Of a DNA stretch of 64,000 bases, positions 50,817 to 59,266 are shown in pieces. The first letter of the stretch is position 1, and each line of letters begins with the position of its first letter. The translations under genes were made by a program, and so were the position numbers. The notes under the pieces were generated by a model that was not told the DNA's origin, ran no database searches, and worked only from the letters and a program-made list of their open reading frames with translations. Source of the DNA: Caballeronia peredens (GTDB lineage: Bacteria; Pseudomonadota; Gammaproteobacteria; Burkholderiales; Burkholderiaceae); contig FCOH02000002.1 of NCBI GenBank assembly GCA_001544595.2, positions 124,001-188,000 on the forward strand, written 5' to 3'.

Positions 50817-51188
50817 TTATCGGTGCGCGCTGGTCGCCTTGATCAGCTCCCGAGCGAACTCGACCTCGCGCTTCAGCGTCGCCGCTTCAGTGCCTGCCTT
50901 CACCTGCACCATTGCTGAGAGGACATCGGCTAAAACGGAATCGGTTCGCTCAATCACGCTCCATAGGGCCGCGTTCTGCTTTCGAAGCGCATCGACGATC
51001 GCTGCGTCTCGCCGCTCGATTTCGGCTAGTAGGGCGCTGGCCGCCTCTCTCCGAGGGTCGTGCTGCAGCCGATAGACCATCTCCCCATTGACGGTTAGGC
51101 CCGCAGCCTCCGCGGCTCGCTCCAGCTCGGCGTGCAGCGCCTTCGGCATGCGCACGGATGTTTTCAGGGTGGTGTCGGGTGTCGGCAT
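50817..51188 (-). CDS. Arc-like ribbon-helix-helix DNA-binding protein
   Basis: The 123-residue product starts MPTPDTTLKTSVRMPKALHA and has an Arc/MetJ-type ribbon-helix-helix (about residues 7-45: strand LKTSVRMP, helix HAELERAAEAAG, turn and helix VNGEMVYRLQ). A helical C-terminal tail follows. Such proteins repress phage or plasmid promoters as dimers. I chose ATG 51188 over an upstream ATG at 51254 because the extra 22 residues (MAFRWQCRVDW...) do not fit the fold and a GACACC..GGGT leader is present. Confidence 0.8.
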   Translation of the reverse strand: MPTPDTTLKTSVRMPKALHAELERAAEAAGLTVNGEMVYRLQHDPRREAASALLAEIERRDAAIVDALRKQNAALWSVIERTDSVLADVLSAMVQVKAGTEAATLKREVEFARELIKATSAHR

Positions 51189-51336
51189 GCCGCGGATTCT
51201 AAATGCCGCGATTTTGCCATTCCAATCGACACGGCATTGCCATCTAAATGCCACCTAAAAAGATGCCTTTTCGATGAATTGATCTGCGCTCACACCGTTC
51301 AGAATGCCTTCCATGCCGGCCTCCGGTCGGTGGCAA

Positions 51337-51561
51337 ATGGAGCCTGAAGTGGAAGAGGGTAGTGTTGCTGAACGCGTCGTAGGCGGGTGGATACCGGTTT
51401 GGATTGAAGGCGGTCCGGAGATCGATGGAGTTTGGGAAGGCACGTATTTTTTCGGAACGCCGACCGGAGACCGCCGAGCGGCGTGGGACGAAGCCCGTCG
51501 CATGTGCGAGGAGCGCGGGGGAATGGGATTTCGGGTTGACCGCCTACCGTTTACGAGATGA
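51337..51561 (+). CDS. Hypothetical small protein
   Basis: This 74-residue product (from MEPEVEEGSVAERVVGGWIP) contains WIPVWIEGGPEIDGVWEGTYFFG and an Arg-rich tail. An in-frame ATG at 51304 is an alternative start. Function is unknown. It is in the same direction as the following YDY-repeat protein and overlaps it in no frame that matters. Confidence 0.45.
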   Translation: MEPEVEEGSVAERVVGGWIPVWIEGGPEIDGVWEGTYFFGTPTGDRRAAWDEARRMCEERGGMGFRVDRLPFTR

Positions 51562-51595
51562 TTCCACTTCTACATCTGATGAGACGAATAGCGAA

Positions 51596-51946
51596 ATGGA
51601 CAAAGGAACGCGCGCATGCGTGGCGTTTGTGGTGGGAAACATTATTGGAAACGCCGGCCGTAATAGCGTCTACGACTACTCGCGCTCGACGCACGTCATG
51701 TTCAGTGGAACCGTCGACGGGCAAAACGTTAATGTCTACGATCACGAACGGAGCTGCCACTTCTCCGGATCCCTCCCGCAGGTGTACGACTATGGTACTC
51801 GCGCCCATGTGAACATCGAGATCAATGGGAGCGATTTCAGCGGTTACGACTTCGGGGCAGGGCATCACTTCAATGGGAAGGTCAGTGGCGCCAATGTCCA
51901 GCTGTACGACTTCGGCGCGTCCAAGTATTTCAACTTCCAGCTTTGA
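51596..51946 (+). CDS. Phage-associated YDY/YDF-repeat protein
   Basis: This 116-residue protein starts MDKGTRACVAFVVGNIIGNA; the helical N-terminus is followed by about six short repeats centred on VYDYSRSTHVMFSG, VYDHERSCHFSG, VYDYGTRAHVNIE, GYDFGAGHHFNG and LYDFGASKYFN. The regular 18-22-residue spacing suggests a small beta-solenoid. Similar hypothetical proteins occur in Burkholderiales prophages, but I know of no function. The ATG at 51596 is chosen since upstream residues are out of pattern. Confidence 0.75.
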   Translation: MDKGTRACVAFVVGNIIGNAGRNSVYDYSRSTHVMFSGTVDGQNVNVYDHERSCHFSGSLPQVYDYGTRAHVNIEINGSDFSGYDFGAGHHFNGKVSGANVQLYDFGASKYFNFQL

Positions 51947-52097
51947 TTCGACGGCCGTCGGATTCTGCTGCCGCGGATCTTCGGGGAGTGCATGCCCGGC
52001 AAGGGGTGCGGATTGTACCCACTCCTTCACATGCCTTGGGAGCAGGTGAACGGACGGCCATCGGAGCGAAGACGAATCGAGCCAAAGTGGAAAAATT

Positions 52098-52349
52098 ATG
52101 AGCGATCTTTTCCTCACCCAGAATGACGTGGCCGAGTTGACGGGAATCAAGATTGGGCGTCGAGGAAGGACGCGGGATCAACTTCAGATCGAATGGCTGC
52201 GTGCCTCTGGCATTCCGTTTTGGACGAACGCTCGCGGCAGGCCAATCATTCCGCGAGCCGCAATCGAAGGGGACCGATCGTCGGCGCAACAGCAAAAAGA
52301 GAAGTGGCAGCCACGAGCGCTGAGGACGCGAAGTAACGGGTCAGCTTGA
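52098..52349 (+). CDS. DUF4224-type phage protein
   Basis: This 83-residue protein starts MSDLFLTQNDVAELTGIKIG and continues QLQIEWLRASGIPFWTNARGRPIIPRAAIEG, the typical DUF4224 layout. The family is common in phages beside integrases and probably binds DNA (excisionase-like size and position), but its role is not established. Its end overlaps the end of the convergent HTH gene by 9 bases. Confidence 0.8.
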   Translation: MSDLFLTQNDVAELTGIKIGRRGRTRDQLQIEWLRASGIPFWTNARGRPIIPRAAIEGDRSSAQQQKEKWQPRALRTRSNGSA

Positions 52350-52991
52350 CGGTTTGTCATGTTGTTCATGGCCCGGCGACAAGGGATGTGCAAGCAGCGG
52401 CAGTAGCCGCGGCGGCAGATCCATGCGCTCTTCCTGGTCGACGGGGCCGTGCCGATCCCAGCCGGTGACGTGATCGCGGACGAGCAGGAGCACCTCATAC
52501 GGCCAGAGCTCGAAGCCGAAGCCGCCGGCGATCGCACCTTCGTGCAGGCCGTTCTCCATGTAGGCCCGGATGCGCACTTGATAACCACCCCAGTGACCGT
52601 CGTCTTCGTGGTCGGATCGGACCATCTCCCAGCCGAGGCATGCGCATGCGTCGCGAGCGCGCTGCTCTTGCGCTTCATCGGACCAATCGAACTCCGTCGT
52701 CCAGTCGATTTCGGCGAGACGCCCGGCGTATTCAGCGAGTGTTAAGTTAAGCGGCGCGGTGTTAAGTTGCTCGCCGCGCTTAACACTCGCCCGCCCACGC
52801 TTCACGCTTTCGACCGTCGCTTTTGGCTCCGGAAGTCCTTCACGCCGGTAGCGTTGCACGCGCTCGTCGGTGGCCTCGACATCGACCTGATCGCCTTGCA
52901 TGACAAGCCTTCCAGACTTTTTCCACTGCGAGATCGCGGCCCTCGAAAGACCAAGCCGACGGGCATATTCAGCCGGTGAGCAAGTCGTCAT
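52341..52991 (-). CDS. HTH protein, terminase-small-subunit-like or regulatory
   Basis: This 216-residue protein has an N-terminal helix-turn-helix (SPAEYARRLGLSRAAISQWK, residues about 5-24) like that of Nu1-type packaging proteins and some regulators. The middle contains YAGRLAEIDWTTEFDWSDEA and the C-terminal third is WGGYQVRIRAYMENGLHEG-like. GGAGG precedes the ATG. A large terminase gene is not present downstream, so the packaging role is uncertain; a regulator is an alternative. Confidence 0.6.
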   Translation of the reverse strand: MTTCSPAEYARRLGLSRAAISQWKKSGRLVMQGDQVDVEATDERVQRYRREGLPEPKATVESVKRGRASVKRGEQLNTAPLNLTLAEYAGRLAEIDWTTEFDWSDEAQEQRARDACACLGWEMVRSDHEDDGHWGGYQVRIRAYMENGLHEGAIAGGFGFELWPYEVLLLVRDHVTGWDRHGPVDQEERMDLPPRLLPLLAHPLSPGHEQHDKPSS

Positions 52992-53300
52992 ACATCCTCC
53001 GTTTGTTAAGTGTTAAGCAGATTTAAAAAGTTTGTAGCTGGGGAGAAGTCGGGGCGCGCAATAGCCCCCATGTATTTTTGATCGGAGAGGGACCCTGACA
53101 ATTTTGAAAGGTAATTTCTACGCGGATGGGGTGGAGAGGGCATCTCCCAGCGCGGCGGGAACGGAGGTTTTTACAATGCCGTTTCGAGTTGAGCGCGGCC
53201 AAACCTGTTTGCACGGTCGTTCGTTTCTCACAACACCCGATTGCAGCATGTGGCTTGATGGCATTGGCTTTGCACGTTGACGCCGACCACGAACGTTGCG
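52992..53300. other. Intergenic region, no gene seen
   Basis: 309 bases between the HTH gene and the integrase. It carries the HTH gene's leader (GTTAAGTGTTAAG, AT-rich) and the end of the integrase transcript. No reading frame has support beyond length. Confidence 0.4.
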
Positions 53301-54314
53301 TCATGCGAATCCCCATGCTGTAGCCATTCGCTCCTGTGCGAGCGCGATGTGATGGAGGTCCGATTCGAGATAACCCAGTGTCGTCCGGATGTCTTTGTGC
53401 CTGAGCGCACGCTGGATCGACTGAACTGGCGCGCCGCTTTCTGACATCAATGTTGCGAAGCTTCCACGCAGCCGATGTGCTGTGACGCCCATGACGCCGA
53501 TTGCAGCGTTGGCATCAGCAATCGCTTTCCGTGTGAATTGGCGGCCGTATGCGCGCCCATCAGCGCGGACCGCCATGAGGCCTGAGGGCTTGCGCAGCGG
53601 CCGAAGGTAGTCCAGCAACCATTGCGGCACGGGCAACGGCTCTGCTTCCTTGCCTTTGGTGCGCGCCGGCGTGTATGTCGCTCGGACGAAATCCAGCCAT
53701 TGCCATTGCGCGGTGAAGGTCTCGGCTTCCCGTAGTCCTAGGCCGATCATCAATCTCACTGCGATGCATACGCCCTCTGACGCGTGTTCGTCGACAGCGG
53801 CGAGCCATGCGGCTGTGAGACCGACGGGCAGCGTCGTGCGTGCGCGGCGCTGGATCTTGATCGCCTTGAGCCTGAACGGCACGGCGGGAATGACCGATCT
53901 ATTCACGGCCCACCGAACAACCAGCCTGAGAAGGCGGTACCAATGATTCGATCCACTTGCCGAGTGAGACGCGACGTATTCGCCGCGAGCGGCCTCTACC
54001 GCTGTCGTCGTCAGCTCATCGATCTGCATCTCGGCCAAGCCGAACAGATGCAGCCGGCCGAAGCGCTCCATGCCTTCGAGGTGAGACTTGCTGGCGATGT
54101 GCTGGTGGGCGACAAGCCATTGCGCCACCAGCTCGCGCAGCGTGGGCACCGTGCGACCGTTGCGTGCCCACAGCGCGGCGTCGCGGTACATGGCGGCCGC
54201 CCGACGATCGGCGCGCCCCCGTTCGACCTCGCCGGTCGATCGCTTCGTACGCTTTCCGTCGAGGGTCCAGCGAACATGCCAGACCTTGCCTTCCTTCACG
54301 AGCGTATATGCCAT
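53301..54314 (-). CDS. Tyrosine recombinase (phage integrase)
   Basis: This 337-residue integrase starts MAYTLVKEGKVWHVRWTLDG with a short arm-binding region, then a SAM-like core-binding domain (about 55-145) and the catalytic domain. Catalytic residues visible are Arg195 (GLGLREAE), Lys222 in the beta-hairpin, His280-x-x-Arg283 (TAHRLRGSFATL), His306 (LRHKDI) and the nucleophile Tyr315 (TTLGYLE). All are intact, so it may be active. It lies about 3 kb inside the proposed tRNA attachment site. Confidence 0.92.
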   Translation of the reverse strand: MAYTLVKEGKVWHVRWTLDGKRTKRSTGEVERGRADRRAAAMYRDAALWARNGRTVPTLRELVAQWLVAHQHIASKSHLEGMERFGRLHLFGLAEMQIDELTTTAVEAARGEYVASHSASGSNHWYRLLRLVVRWAVNRSVIPAVPFRLKAIKIQRRARTTLPVGLTAAWLAAVDEHASEGVCIAVRLMIGLGLREAETFTAQWQWLDFVRATYTPARTKGKEAEPLPVPQWLLDYLRPLRKPSGLMAVRADGRAYGRQFTRKAIADANAAIGVMGVTAHRLRGSFATLMSESGAPVQSIQRALRHKDIRTTLGYLESDLHHIALAQERMATAWGFA

Positions 54315-54343
54315 GATGCATTCCGTTTTTCAGAGCTTTTAGA

Positions 54344-54378
54344 TTGCTAATGCTAATCCTGCTAATTTTGCTAACGTT
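54344..54378. repeat. 35-bp TTAGC-type repeat, copy 1
   Basis: This stretch, starting TTGCTAATGCTAATCCTGCT on the plus strand, is identical over 35 bases to 61313-61347. It lies 30 bases upstream of the integrase start. On the minus strand it reads LAKLAGLALA, the same peptide pattern as in the replication-module gene. Confidence 0.85.
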
Positions 54379-54402
54379 CGCCTGAAACCCTTGCGGGCAG
54401 GG

Positions 54403-54677
54403 CCACGGAAATCAAGGTCCGCGCCGAACGCCGCGCTGGCGAGATGTTGCGTCAGTCGGCCGACGCCGGTGAGCGCGCGACGCCTAACGGCAACGTCAAC
54501 CCGGCCACCAAGGTGTCGAACGATGCGACACCTATCCCTACGCTTGGCGATCTCGGCATCACCCGCGATCAATCCTTCTCCAGCAACGATTACATCGCTC
54601 AACATCTGCTATCGATTGCTAAAGATCAGCGCGCCGTCGCAATGGCTTGTTGCATTGCCTCCTGGAAGTTCGAATAG
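54403..54677 (+). pseudogene. Remnant of a phage/ICE protein with ParB-N-like methyltransferase-associated domain
   Basis: The open frame reads ATEIKVRAERRAGEMLRQSA, then a polar stretch, then TLGDLGITRDQSF. This matches the middle of a common mobile-element protein (I/LKxRAERKAGELL...LxDLGIxxDQSSxWQ). The N-terminal part is missing and the sequence after DQSF departs from the pattern, so it is a truncated fragment next to the repeat. Confidence 0.6.
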
Positions 54678-54768
54678 AGACCGCAGGGGAGTGTTGTGCG
54701 ACCGAGCTCCGTGGGTCCGACGTCGCCGATTTGCGAGTCACTTTCGGTGACTCACAAATCTCGTCCCG

Positions 54769-55467
54769 TCATTTGATCTTGGCTGTTGCTATCGCCTTCA
54801 TGATCTCGGCGCGCAGCTCGCGCTCGAACAGTCCTGGCACGATCCGCTTGGCCATGTCCTCGAATCCGAAACGTGGTACGACCGGATGAGCGTCCTCGAA
54901 CTTGATCAGCAACTTCAGACCGGTCCGCTTTCCCGCGACAAGATTCTGCGTGTTGCCCTTCGTGCCGACCCGGCGAGCCGTACCGTTGCGCGAGTCCCGC
55001 TTTCCCACCTTGGGACGCAGCCATACGCCGTTGATCGTCTCGCCAGAGCCCTTGAAGGTGACGGGGCCGATGAACACACCGGGCGTGTTGCGAAGCCGCT
55101 GGATCGCGTTGCGGCTCAGGTTGCCGTATTGATTCTTCGCGATGTTGACGGGCTTCAGCAGCGCTTTGCTATTCAGCAAGTTTGTGCCGCCCGTCTCATA
55201 CGGTTCGAGATAGCGCGCTGCAATCGGTTTGATGAAGACGGTCGCGGTCGGATTCCCTTTACGCGCCCGCTTCAGGCCAACGGCATTGACGGTGAAGGGC
55301 GTCGGGCGGTCGAAGACGTGCGGCATGTTCTTTTTTTCGGAGGCCTGCAGCACCTCTGCGACCCTATTCACCGCCTGCGCGGCCGCGAACGGAATCTGCT
55401 CACGGGCGAGTCGGTCGAGACTGCGCGAGACGGCCTTCACGTCGGCCGAGACATTCAGCTTGATCAA
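54769..55467 (-). CDS. Phage minor tail / gp10-like protein
   Basis: This 232-residue protein begins MIKLNVSADVKAVSRSLDRL and contains AAQAVNRVAEVLQASEKKNM, features of tail-completion or minor tail proteins in Burkholderiales phages (a helical start followed by a basic beta-rich body and the final FERELRAEIMKAIATAK helix). The ATG overlaps the upstream gene's stop by 4 bases (ATGA), so it is translationally coupled. The exact structural role is uncertain. Confidence 0.65.
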   Translation of the reverse strand: MIKLNVSADVKAVSRSLDRLAREQIPFAAAQAVNRVAEVLQASEKKNMPHVFDRPTPFTVNAVGLKRARKGNPTATVFIKPIAARYLEPYETGGTNLLNSKALLKPVNIAKNQYGNLSRNAIQRLRNTPGVFIGPVTFKGSGETINGVWLRPKVGKRDSRNGTARRVGTKGNTQNLVAGKRTGLKLLIKFEDAHPVVPRFGFEDMAKRIVPGLFERELRAEIMKAIATAKIK

Positions 55468-55844
55468 TGGAGTGTCCTCCGAACGATTGCGAGCCTATAG
55501 GCGTGAAGCACGGGAGCCCTGAGATCGTTGTCCACGAGATAGGGCAGAAGTCCGATTGAAGCCAGCATTAGCGCGGCATCTTTGCTCTCAGCTGCTAGAC
55601 CCGGATAGCCGATGCAAAGCCGAGTCACGCCTCCGTCAATCGCGTCGAGCACAAGCACAGCGTTTGTCTCATCTCCCTCAAGATCAGCAAGCTCGGCGGA
55701 GTAGGCGCAGCCTTCTACGTACGCTTCATTCGCTTCAGCAATGAGGACCTTCGCTGTGTCGTCGTCAACGCCTATCGACGCAAGCGCATCTCTCGCGTTC
55801 AAAAATTCGCCTACCAGCAGGGCTGGGAAATATTGATTTTTCAT
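55464..55844 (-). CDS. Hypothetical phage protein
   Basis: This 126-residue acidic protein (MKNQYFPALLVGEFLNARDA...) includes LVLDAIDGGVTRLCIGYPGL and ends LHAYRLAIVRRTLH. I do not recognise it. ATGA overlap with the downstream tail-protein gene and an 8-base gap to the upstream gene place it in the tail operon. Confidence 0.6.
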   Translation of the reverse strand: MKNQYFPALLVGEFLNARDALASIGVDDDTAKVLIAEANEAYVEGCAYSAELADLEGDETNAVLVLDAIDGGVTRLCIGYPGLAAESKDAALMLASIGLLPYLVDNDLRAPVLHAYRLAIVRRTLH

Positions 55845-55852
55845 GGAACGCC

Positions 55853-56071
55853 TCAGTTCACCATCACACCAACACCGAGCACGGTGTCCGGCGCGATGTT
55901 CTGCAAGATGATCGGCTCTGGAGTGAACGCACTCGGCGGCATCAACATGAGATCGGCGTGCGTACCGTTCTCGTCACGGCCCGGATCCGCTGGTGGCGAT
56001 CCGGAAAACGGGGCCGTCGGTTGCGGACTGCGGTCGCCAGTCATCTCGCGACGATCGCGCGGCTCGGTCAC
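55853..56071 (-). CDS. Hypothetical small phage protein (GTG start)
   Basis: This 72-residue product starts at GTG 56069-56071 (MTEPRDRREMTGDRSPQPTA) and ends PDTVLGVGVMVN. It is Pro/Asp/Arg-rich and probably flexible. AGGAC lies 13 bases upstream, a weak ribosome binding site. The tight spacing in the tail operon is the main support. Confidence 0.45.
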   Translation of the reverse strand: MTEPRDRREMTGDRSPQPTAPFSGSPPADPGRDENGTHADLMLMPPSAFTPEPIILQNIAPDTVLGVGVMVN

Positions 56072-56083
56072 CGGGCGGCCGTC

Positions 56084-56176
56084 CTAGAACGTCTGGTAGC
56101 CGACGGCTGCCCCCATGGTTTGACAGAGGATGTCGGCCGTTCGGCTGCCGTGCTGTCTTCGACGGCTTTTGTTCAT
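56084..56176 (-). CDS. Very small phage protein (30 residues)
   Basis: The ATG at 56176 has GGGAGA at good spacing and lies 21 bases after the tape-measure stop. The basic peptide starts MNKSRRRQHGSRTADILCQT and ends at TAG just before the next small gene. Function is unknown. Confidence 0.45.
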   Translation of the reverse strand: MNKSRRRQHGSRTADILCQTMGAAVGYQTF

Positions 56177-56196
56177 AGCGAGTCTCCCGAAGTCCA

Positions 56197-57813
56197 TCAG
56201 TACGTCGCCCCGAGTGCGAATTGGCTGGTTGAGCCGGTCGAGCCGCGCTCCACGGTCGATTTCACGTTCGGCGAACCCGAAACCTCAGCGCGCGACCCCT
56301 TCGGCAGATTCCCGAGCTCAACTTTCACTCGAAGCTCGCCGTCCGCACGCGCGGGCGCCGTGTCTTGCGCGGCCTGTTGTGGCGCGCTGCTACCGGAATA
56401 AAGACCGGCGATACGAGTCGCGGTTGCGGCGCGCCGATCTGCCTCTGCCATACCGGCTTTCGGCCGCTCGTAGTAGAGGGAGGCGATTCTGGCCGCCTCT
56501 TCTGGCGTCTTAGCCATTTCCAGCAACGCGCCCGCTCGTTGCTCCTGAACGCCGCCGTGATAAAGCTCTTGCATCACATACCCAAGCTGCTCATCAAGGG
56601 TCGACGTCCGCAAAGAGTGTCCGGCCCACTTTTCGAAACCTGCAGCGCGGTCCGGTTGCCATTGAGCAACGCCGTAAGCTTGCCCGTTATCACCCTCAGC
56701 GAATGGGTCAAGTTGACTCTCGTGTACGAGTCCGGCGGTCATCCCAATCGCCGCGGTGCGTGTCAGGCCGTGATTCTGGAAGTAGTCGATCGCGTAAGGA
56801 ACGTTTTGGTTTGGCTCCGCGCCAACTTGCGCATTGGTGCGCGCACCGTTGCCGCGAAGGTAGTTGCCAGCCCTCTCAAGTCCCTCAACAGCGCGGTCTC
56901 TGATGCTCGATGCAGGCGCTGCGTCGATTGCACCCGACGGTGCATACGTCGGAGAGTGCATCGAGTTCGGCAACTGCAGTCCATTCTGTCGAGTCGATTG
57001 AATCCAATCGTCGAGGCCCTTGAGGACGGTGGTAAGTGCAGGTGCCAGACCGCCGAGGATTGTTTGTTTGGTCTTATCGAACTGTGCATCGAGTCTCGAC
57101 ATCGCCTCGGCGTAATCGTTGGCGTGACGAATATCGTCCTCGCTCGGCGCGAGCGCCAAGCCGCGCGAGTAGCGATCACGCACACCGCCTGCACCCTTGT
57201 TCAGCAGATCTTCAAGGCCGCCAGCATCAAGCGCTTCGAACAGTCGATGCCGTGCGAGCGGACCGTTACGGCTGTTCACGCTTTCGCCGGCGGCGGCGAT
57301 CTGCTCGAGCAGGCGCTCGGAACTGAACTGCCCGCGCGCGTCGAGTCCGTTGATGCCGTACGCCTGGTAAATCATCCGCTTCTGCGGATCGCGACCCTGC
57401 GTGGACTCGTAATACCCGCGCGTCACGCCCTCCACCGACGATGTCGCCTGATCTCCGCTGATGCCGACCGACTTCGCGGCGTTCTGGATGCCGAAAAGCT
57501 GCTTGGCGTCGATGCCGAGCGTCAGGGACTTGTTGCTGACGCTGCGCACGGCGTTTGCCCACGCGGTCTCCATCGACAAGATCTTCGACGTCAACAATGT
57601 CACGCCGCCAATGAAACCGGCGATGCCTGCCATTCGCAGAATCGAGCTTCCGCTCGCGCGCTGCACGAAATCTTGGACCGCTGACATCTGCCGAGACGAG
57701 CGGTTCGTCCGTTGCATCGATCGCTCGATGTCGCGCAGATTTCGATTCGCCGAGCGGAAGCCAGATCCGGTCTTATCGAGGGCGCTGATGACTATCTGAA
57801 GGTTATTCGCCAT
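56197..57813 (-). CDS. Phage tape-measure protein with tail-lysozyme domain
   Basis: This 538-residue protein starts MANNLQIVISALDKTGSGFR and has the tape-measure layout: a coiled-coil start with RSMQRTNRSSRQM, a hydrophobic segment (MAGIAGFIGGVTLLTSKIL, near residues 60-80), a long helical middle and a phage tail-lysozyme domain at about 345-445 (GLTRTAAIGMTAGLVHESQL, then GQAYGVAQWQPDRAAGFEKW). The lysozyme is thought to open peptidoglycan at infection. It is short for a tape measure, suggesting a short tail or a trimmed gene. The start overlaps the upstream gene's end by 11 bases. Confidence 0.85.
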   Translation of the reverse strand: MANNLQIVISALDKTGSGFRSANRNLRDIERSMQRTNRSSRQMSAVQDFVQRASGSSILRMAGIAGFIGGVTLLTSKILSMETAWANAVRSVSNKSLTLGIDAKQLFGIQNAAKSVGISGDQATSSVEGVTRGYYESTQGRDPQKRMIYQAYGINGLDARGQFSSERLLEQIAAAGESVNSRNGPLARHRLFEALDAGGLEDLLNKGAGGVRDRYSRGLALAPSEDDIRHANDYAEAMSRLDAQFDKTKQTILGGLAPALTTVLKGLDDWIQSTRQNGLQLPNSMHSPTYAPSGAIDAAPASSIRDRAVEGLERAGNYLRGNGARTNAQVGAEPNQNVPYAIDYFQNHGLTRTAAIGMTAGLVHESQLDPFAEGDNGQAYGVAQWQPDRAAGFEKWAGHSLRTSTLDEQLGYVMQELYHGGVQEQRAGALLEMAKTPEEAARIASLYYERPKAGMAEADRRAATATRIAGLYSGSSAPQQAAQDTAPARADGELRVKVELGNLPKGSRAEVSGSPNVKSTVERGSTGSTSQFALGATY

Positions 57814-58102
57814 AGGGGTGCTCCGCAAAGGGTTCGAGGAATTTGCAGGCGGTGTAGAAATCGCGCGGACCGATCTGTTCGATAACTTCCATCGGGACGC
57901 AGGCGACAAGCGCAATCAGGGCAATTGCTTGATCGGTTCCGGGCTCGTAATCGCTGAGGCGCCGGATGTCTCGGCTCGTCGGCGGCCGGAGCACGATCTC
58001 GTCGTACCTCCGAACGTCGCGGCCCGATTTGATCGAGATCGGAAAGCGCAGCCTGAGCGGAAGGCTTGCGCTTCGAATGTCGTCGCGCTCTTCGCTTGCC
58101 AT
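57803..58102 (-). CDS. Phage tail assembly (chaperone) protein
   Basis: This 99-residue protein has the motif VRRYDEIVLRPPTSRDIRRL and acidic helices IALIALVACVPMEVIEQIGP found in tail assembly proteins of Mu/P2-like phages. These are encoded just before the tape measure, exactly as here. ATG 58102 has GGAG 8 bases upstream; an upstream ATG at 58150 lacks such a site. It overlaps the tape-measure start by 11 bases. Confidence 0.8.
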   Translation of the reverse strand: MASEERDDIRSASLPLRLRFPISIKSGRDVRRYDEIVLRPPTSRDIRRLSDYEPGTDQAIALIALVACVPMEVIEQIGPRDFYTACKFLEPFAEHPYGE

Positions 58103-58153
58103 CTTGTTTCTCCGTTGTGCGCGATAGCGCGGGTTAAGCATTGCTCCCATCGA

Positions 58154-59266
58154 TCAGTCTCCGTATGCGCTCAGGTCCATGCTGTGGAACGTGCCGGAAT
58201 AGCCTGCGCGCGGGTCGGATGAGCCGGGCGTCATGCGCCGAGGTTTGTCGGGATGAATGGCTTCGACGACAGCGGGCGCATTCGCCGGCTGCAGTACCGG
58301 CATCCGATCTTCGCCGTGAATTAGAACCTTGAACTGAGAGCGGAGCTTGCGTGCGAGCGATTCGCTGATCCAGCAATCGTCACCATCGCCGAATACAACC
58401 GGTTCACTCCATGCGACTTTTCCGGTTTCAGGATCGCGGGTGATACGCGGCGCGCCCTGAATCGTGAATTTGACGAGTCGAACGCGGACCTGAGGCTCTT
58501 CCTCTGGCGCCTGATAGGGAGTGAATCCGTATGTGTGGACGCCTGCTTTGTTGATCTCGTCCACGATCTTTGCGACGTGTTTGTCGGCAAAGCCGAGGTT
58601 GCGCTCGTCGAGCCATTTCGGGGCGAACCAATGGTCGACGTACGACGGCATGTACTCTTCGGCGACGCGCGGATCGGCCAGCATCGAATGACCATGCGGC
58701 ACGCGCAGCCCCTTGTTGCGAAGTTCGTCGAGAACCTTCAATCCGTGCGCCGGGAAGGAGGGCATGAGGCCGGTCTCGTCGCGGAGCAGATAGCGGATGT
58801 GATCGAACGCACGTCCACATGCAGCCATTTCAGCAGCGCTTTCCTCCAGCTCGTCGACGATCTTCGCGTAGCGTTCCTGCGCCGCGTTGTGGCGGTCCAC
58901 CAGTTCCGTTGTGATCGCCGATTTAAGATCTCCGCGGAGCTTTTCCAGATCGGTTTCTTCGATCTCGATGGCGTTCGCGATGATGTCGATTGCATCGCGC
59001 GCCGCCTGGGCGGACTCCTGAGCGAGCGCGTGCTGGGCTTCGACGCTCTGCAGCTGTGCATCGAGCGTGGCGGTGTTCGGGGCCTTCTTCGCGATCAGTG
59101 CGCGTGCCAGGATGTCGCGGCGCTCGAGGCGCAACTCTTCCAGCTTCGGTGCGAACTGATCAGCGCCATTGGCGGCCGCTCGCGTACTTTCGAGTTCGGC
59201 GCGCAGCCGCTCGAGCGTCGCCTCCTTGGCAGTGATTTGCGAAACGACTTTCTGGATTGCTTTCAC
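58154..59266 (-). CDS. Phage coiled-coil protein of unknown function
   Basis: This 370-residue protein starts at GTG 59264-59266 (SD CCGGAG), whose GTGA overlaps the previous stop. The first 160 residues form a long coiled coil (QITAKEATLERLRAELESTR; DELEESAAEMAA). The C-terminal half has YVDHWFAPKWLDERNLGFAD, VRLVKFTIQGAPRITRDPET and ends HSMDLSAYGD. Position before the tail assembly gene suggests a structural or assembly role, but I cannot name the family. Confidence 0.65.
   Translation of the reverse strand: MKAIQKVVSQITAKEATLERLRAELESTRAAANGADQFAPKLEELRLERRDILARALIAKKAPNTATLDAQLQSVEAQHALAQESAQAARDAIDIIANAIEIEETDLEKLRGDLKSAITTELVDRHNAAQERYAKIVDELEESAAEMAACGRAFDHIRYLLRDETGLMPSFPAHGLKVLDELRNKGLRVPHGHSMLADPRVAEEYMPSYVDHWFAPKWLDERNLGFADKHVAKIVDEINKAGVHTYGFTPYQAPEEEPQVRVRLVKFTIQGAPRITRDPETGKVAWSEPVVFGDGDDCWISESLARKLRSQFKVLIHGEDRMPVLQPANAPAVVEAIHPDKPRRMTPGSSDPRAGYSGTFHSMDLSAYGD

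Noticed and set aside
53126..53323. Plus-strand open frame ending inside the integrase 3' end
   Set aside because: No ribosome binding site, no recognisable protein features and it overlaps the integrase coding sequence antisense.
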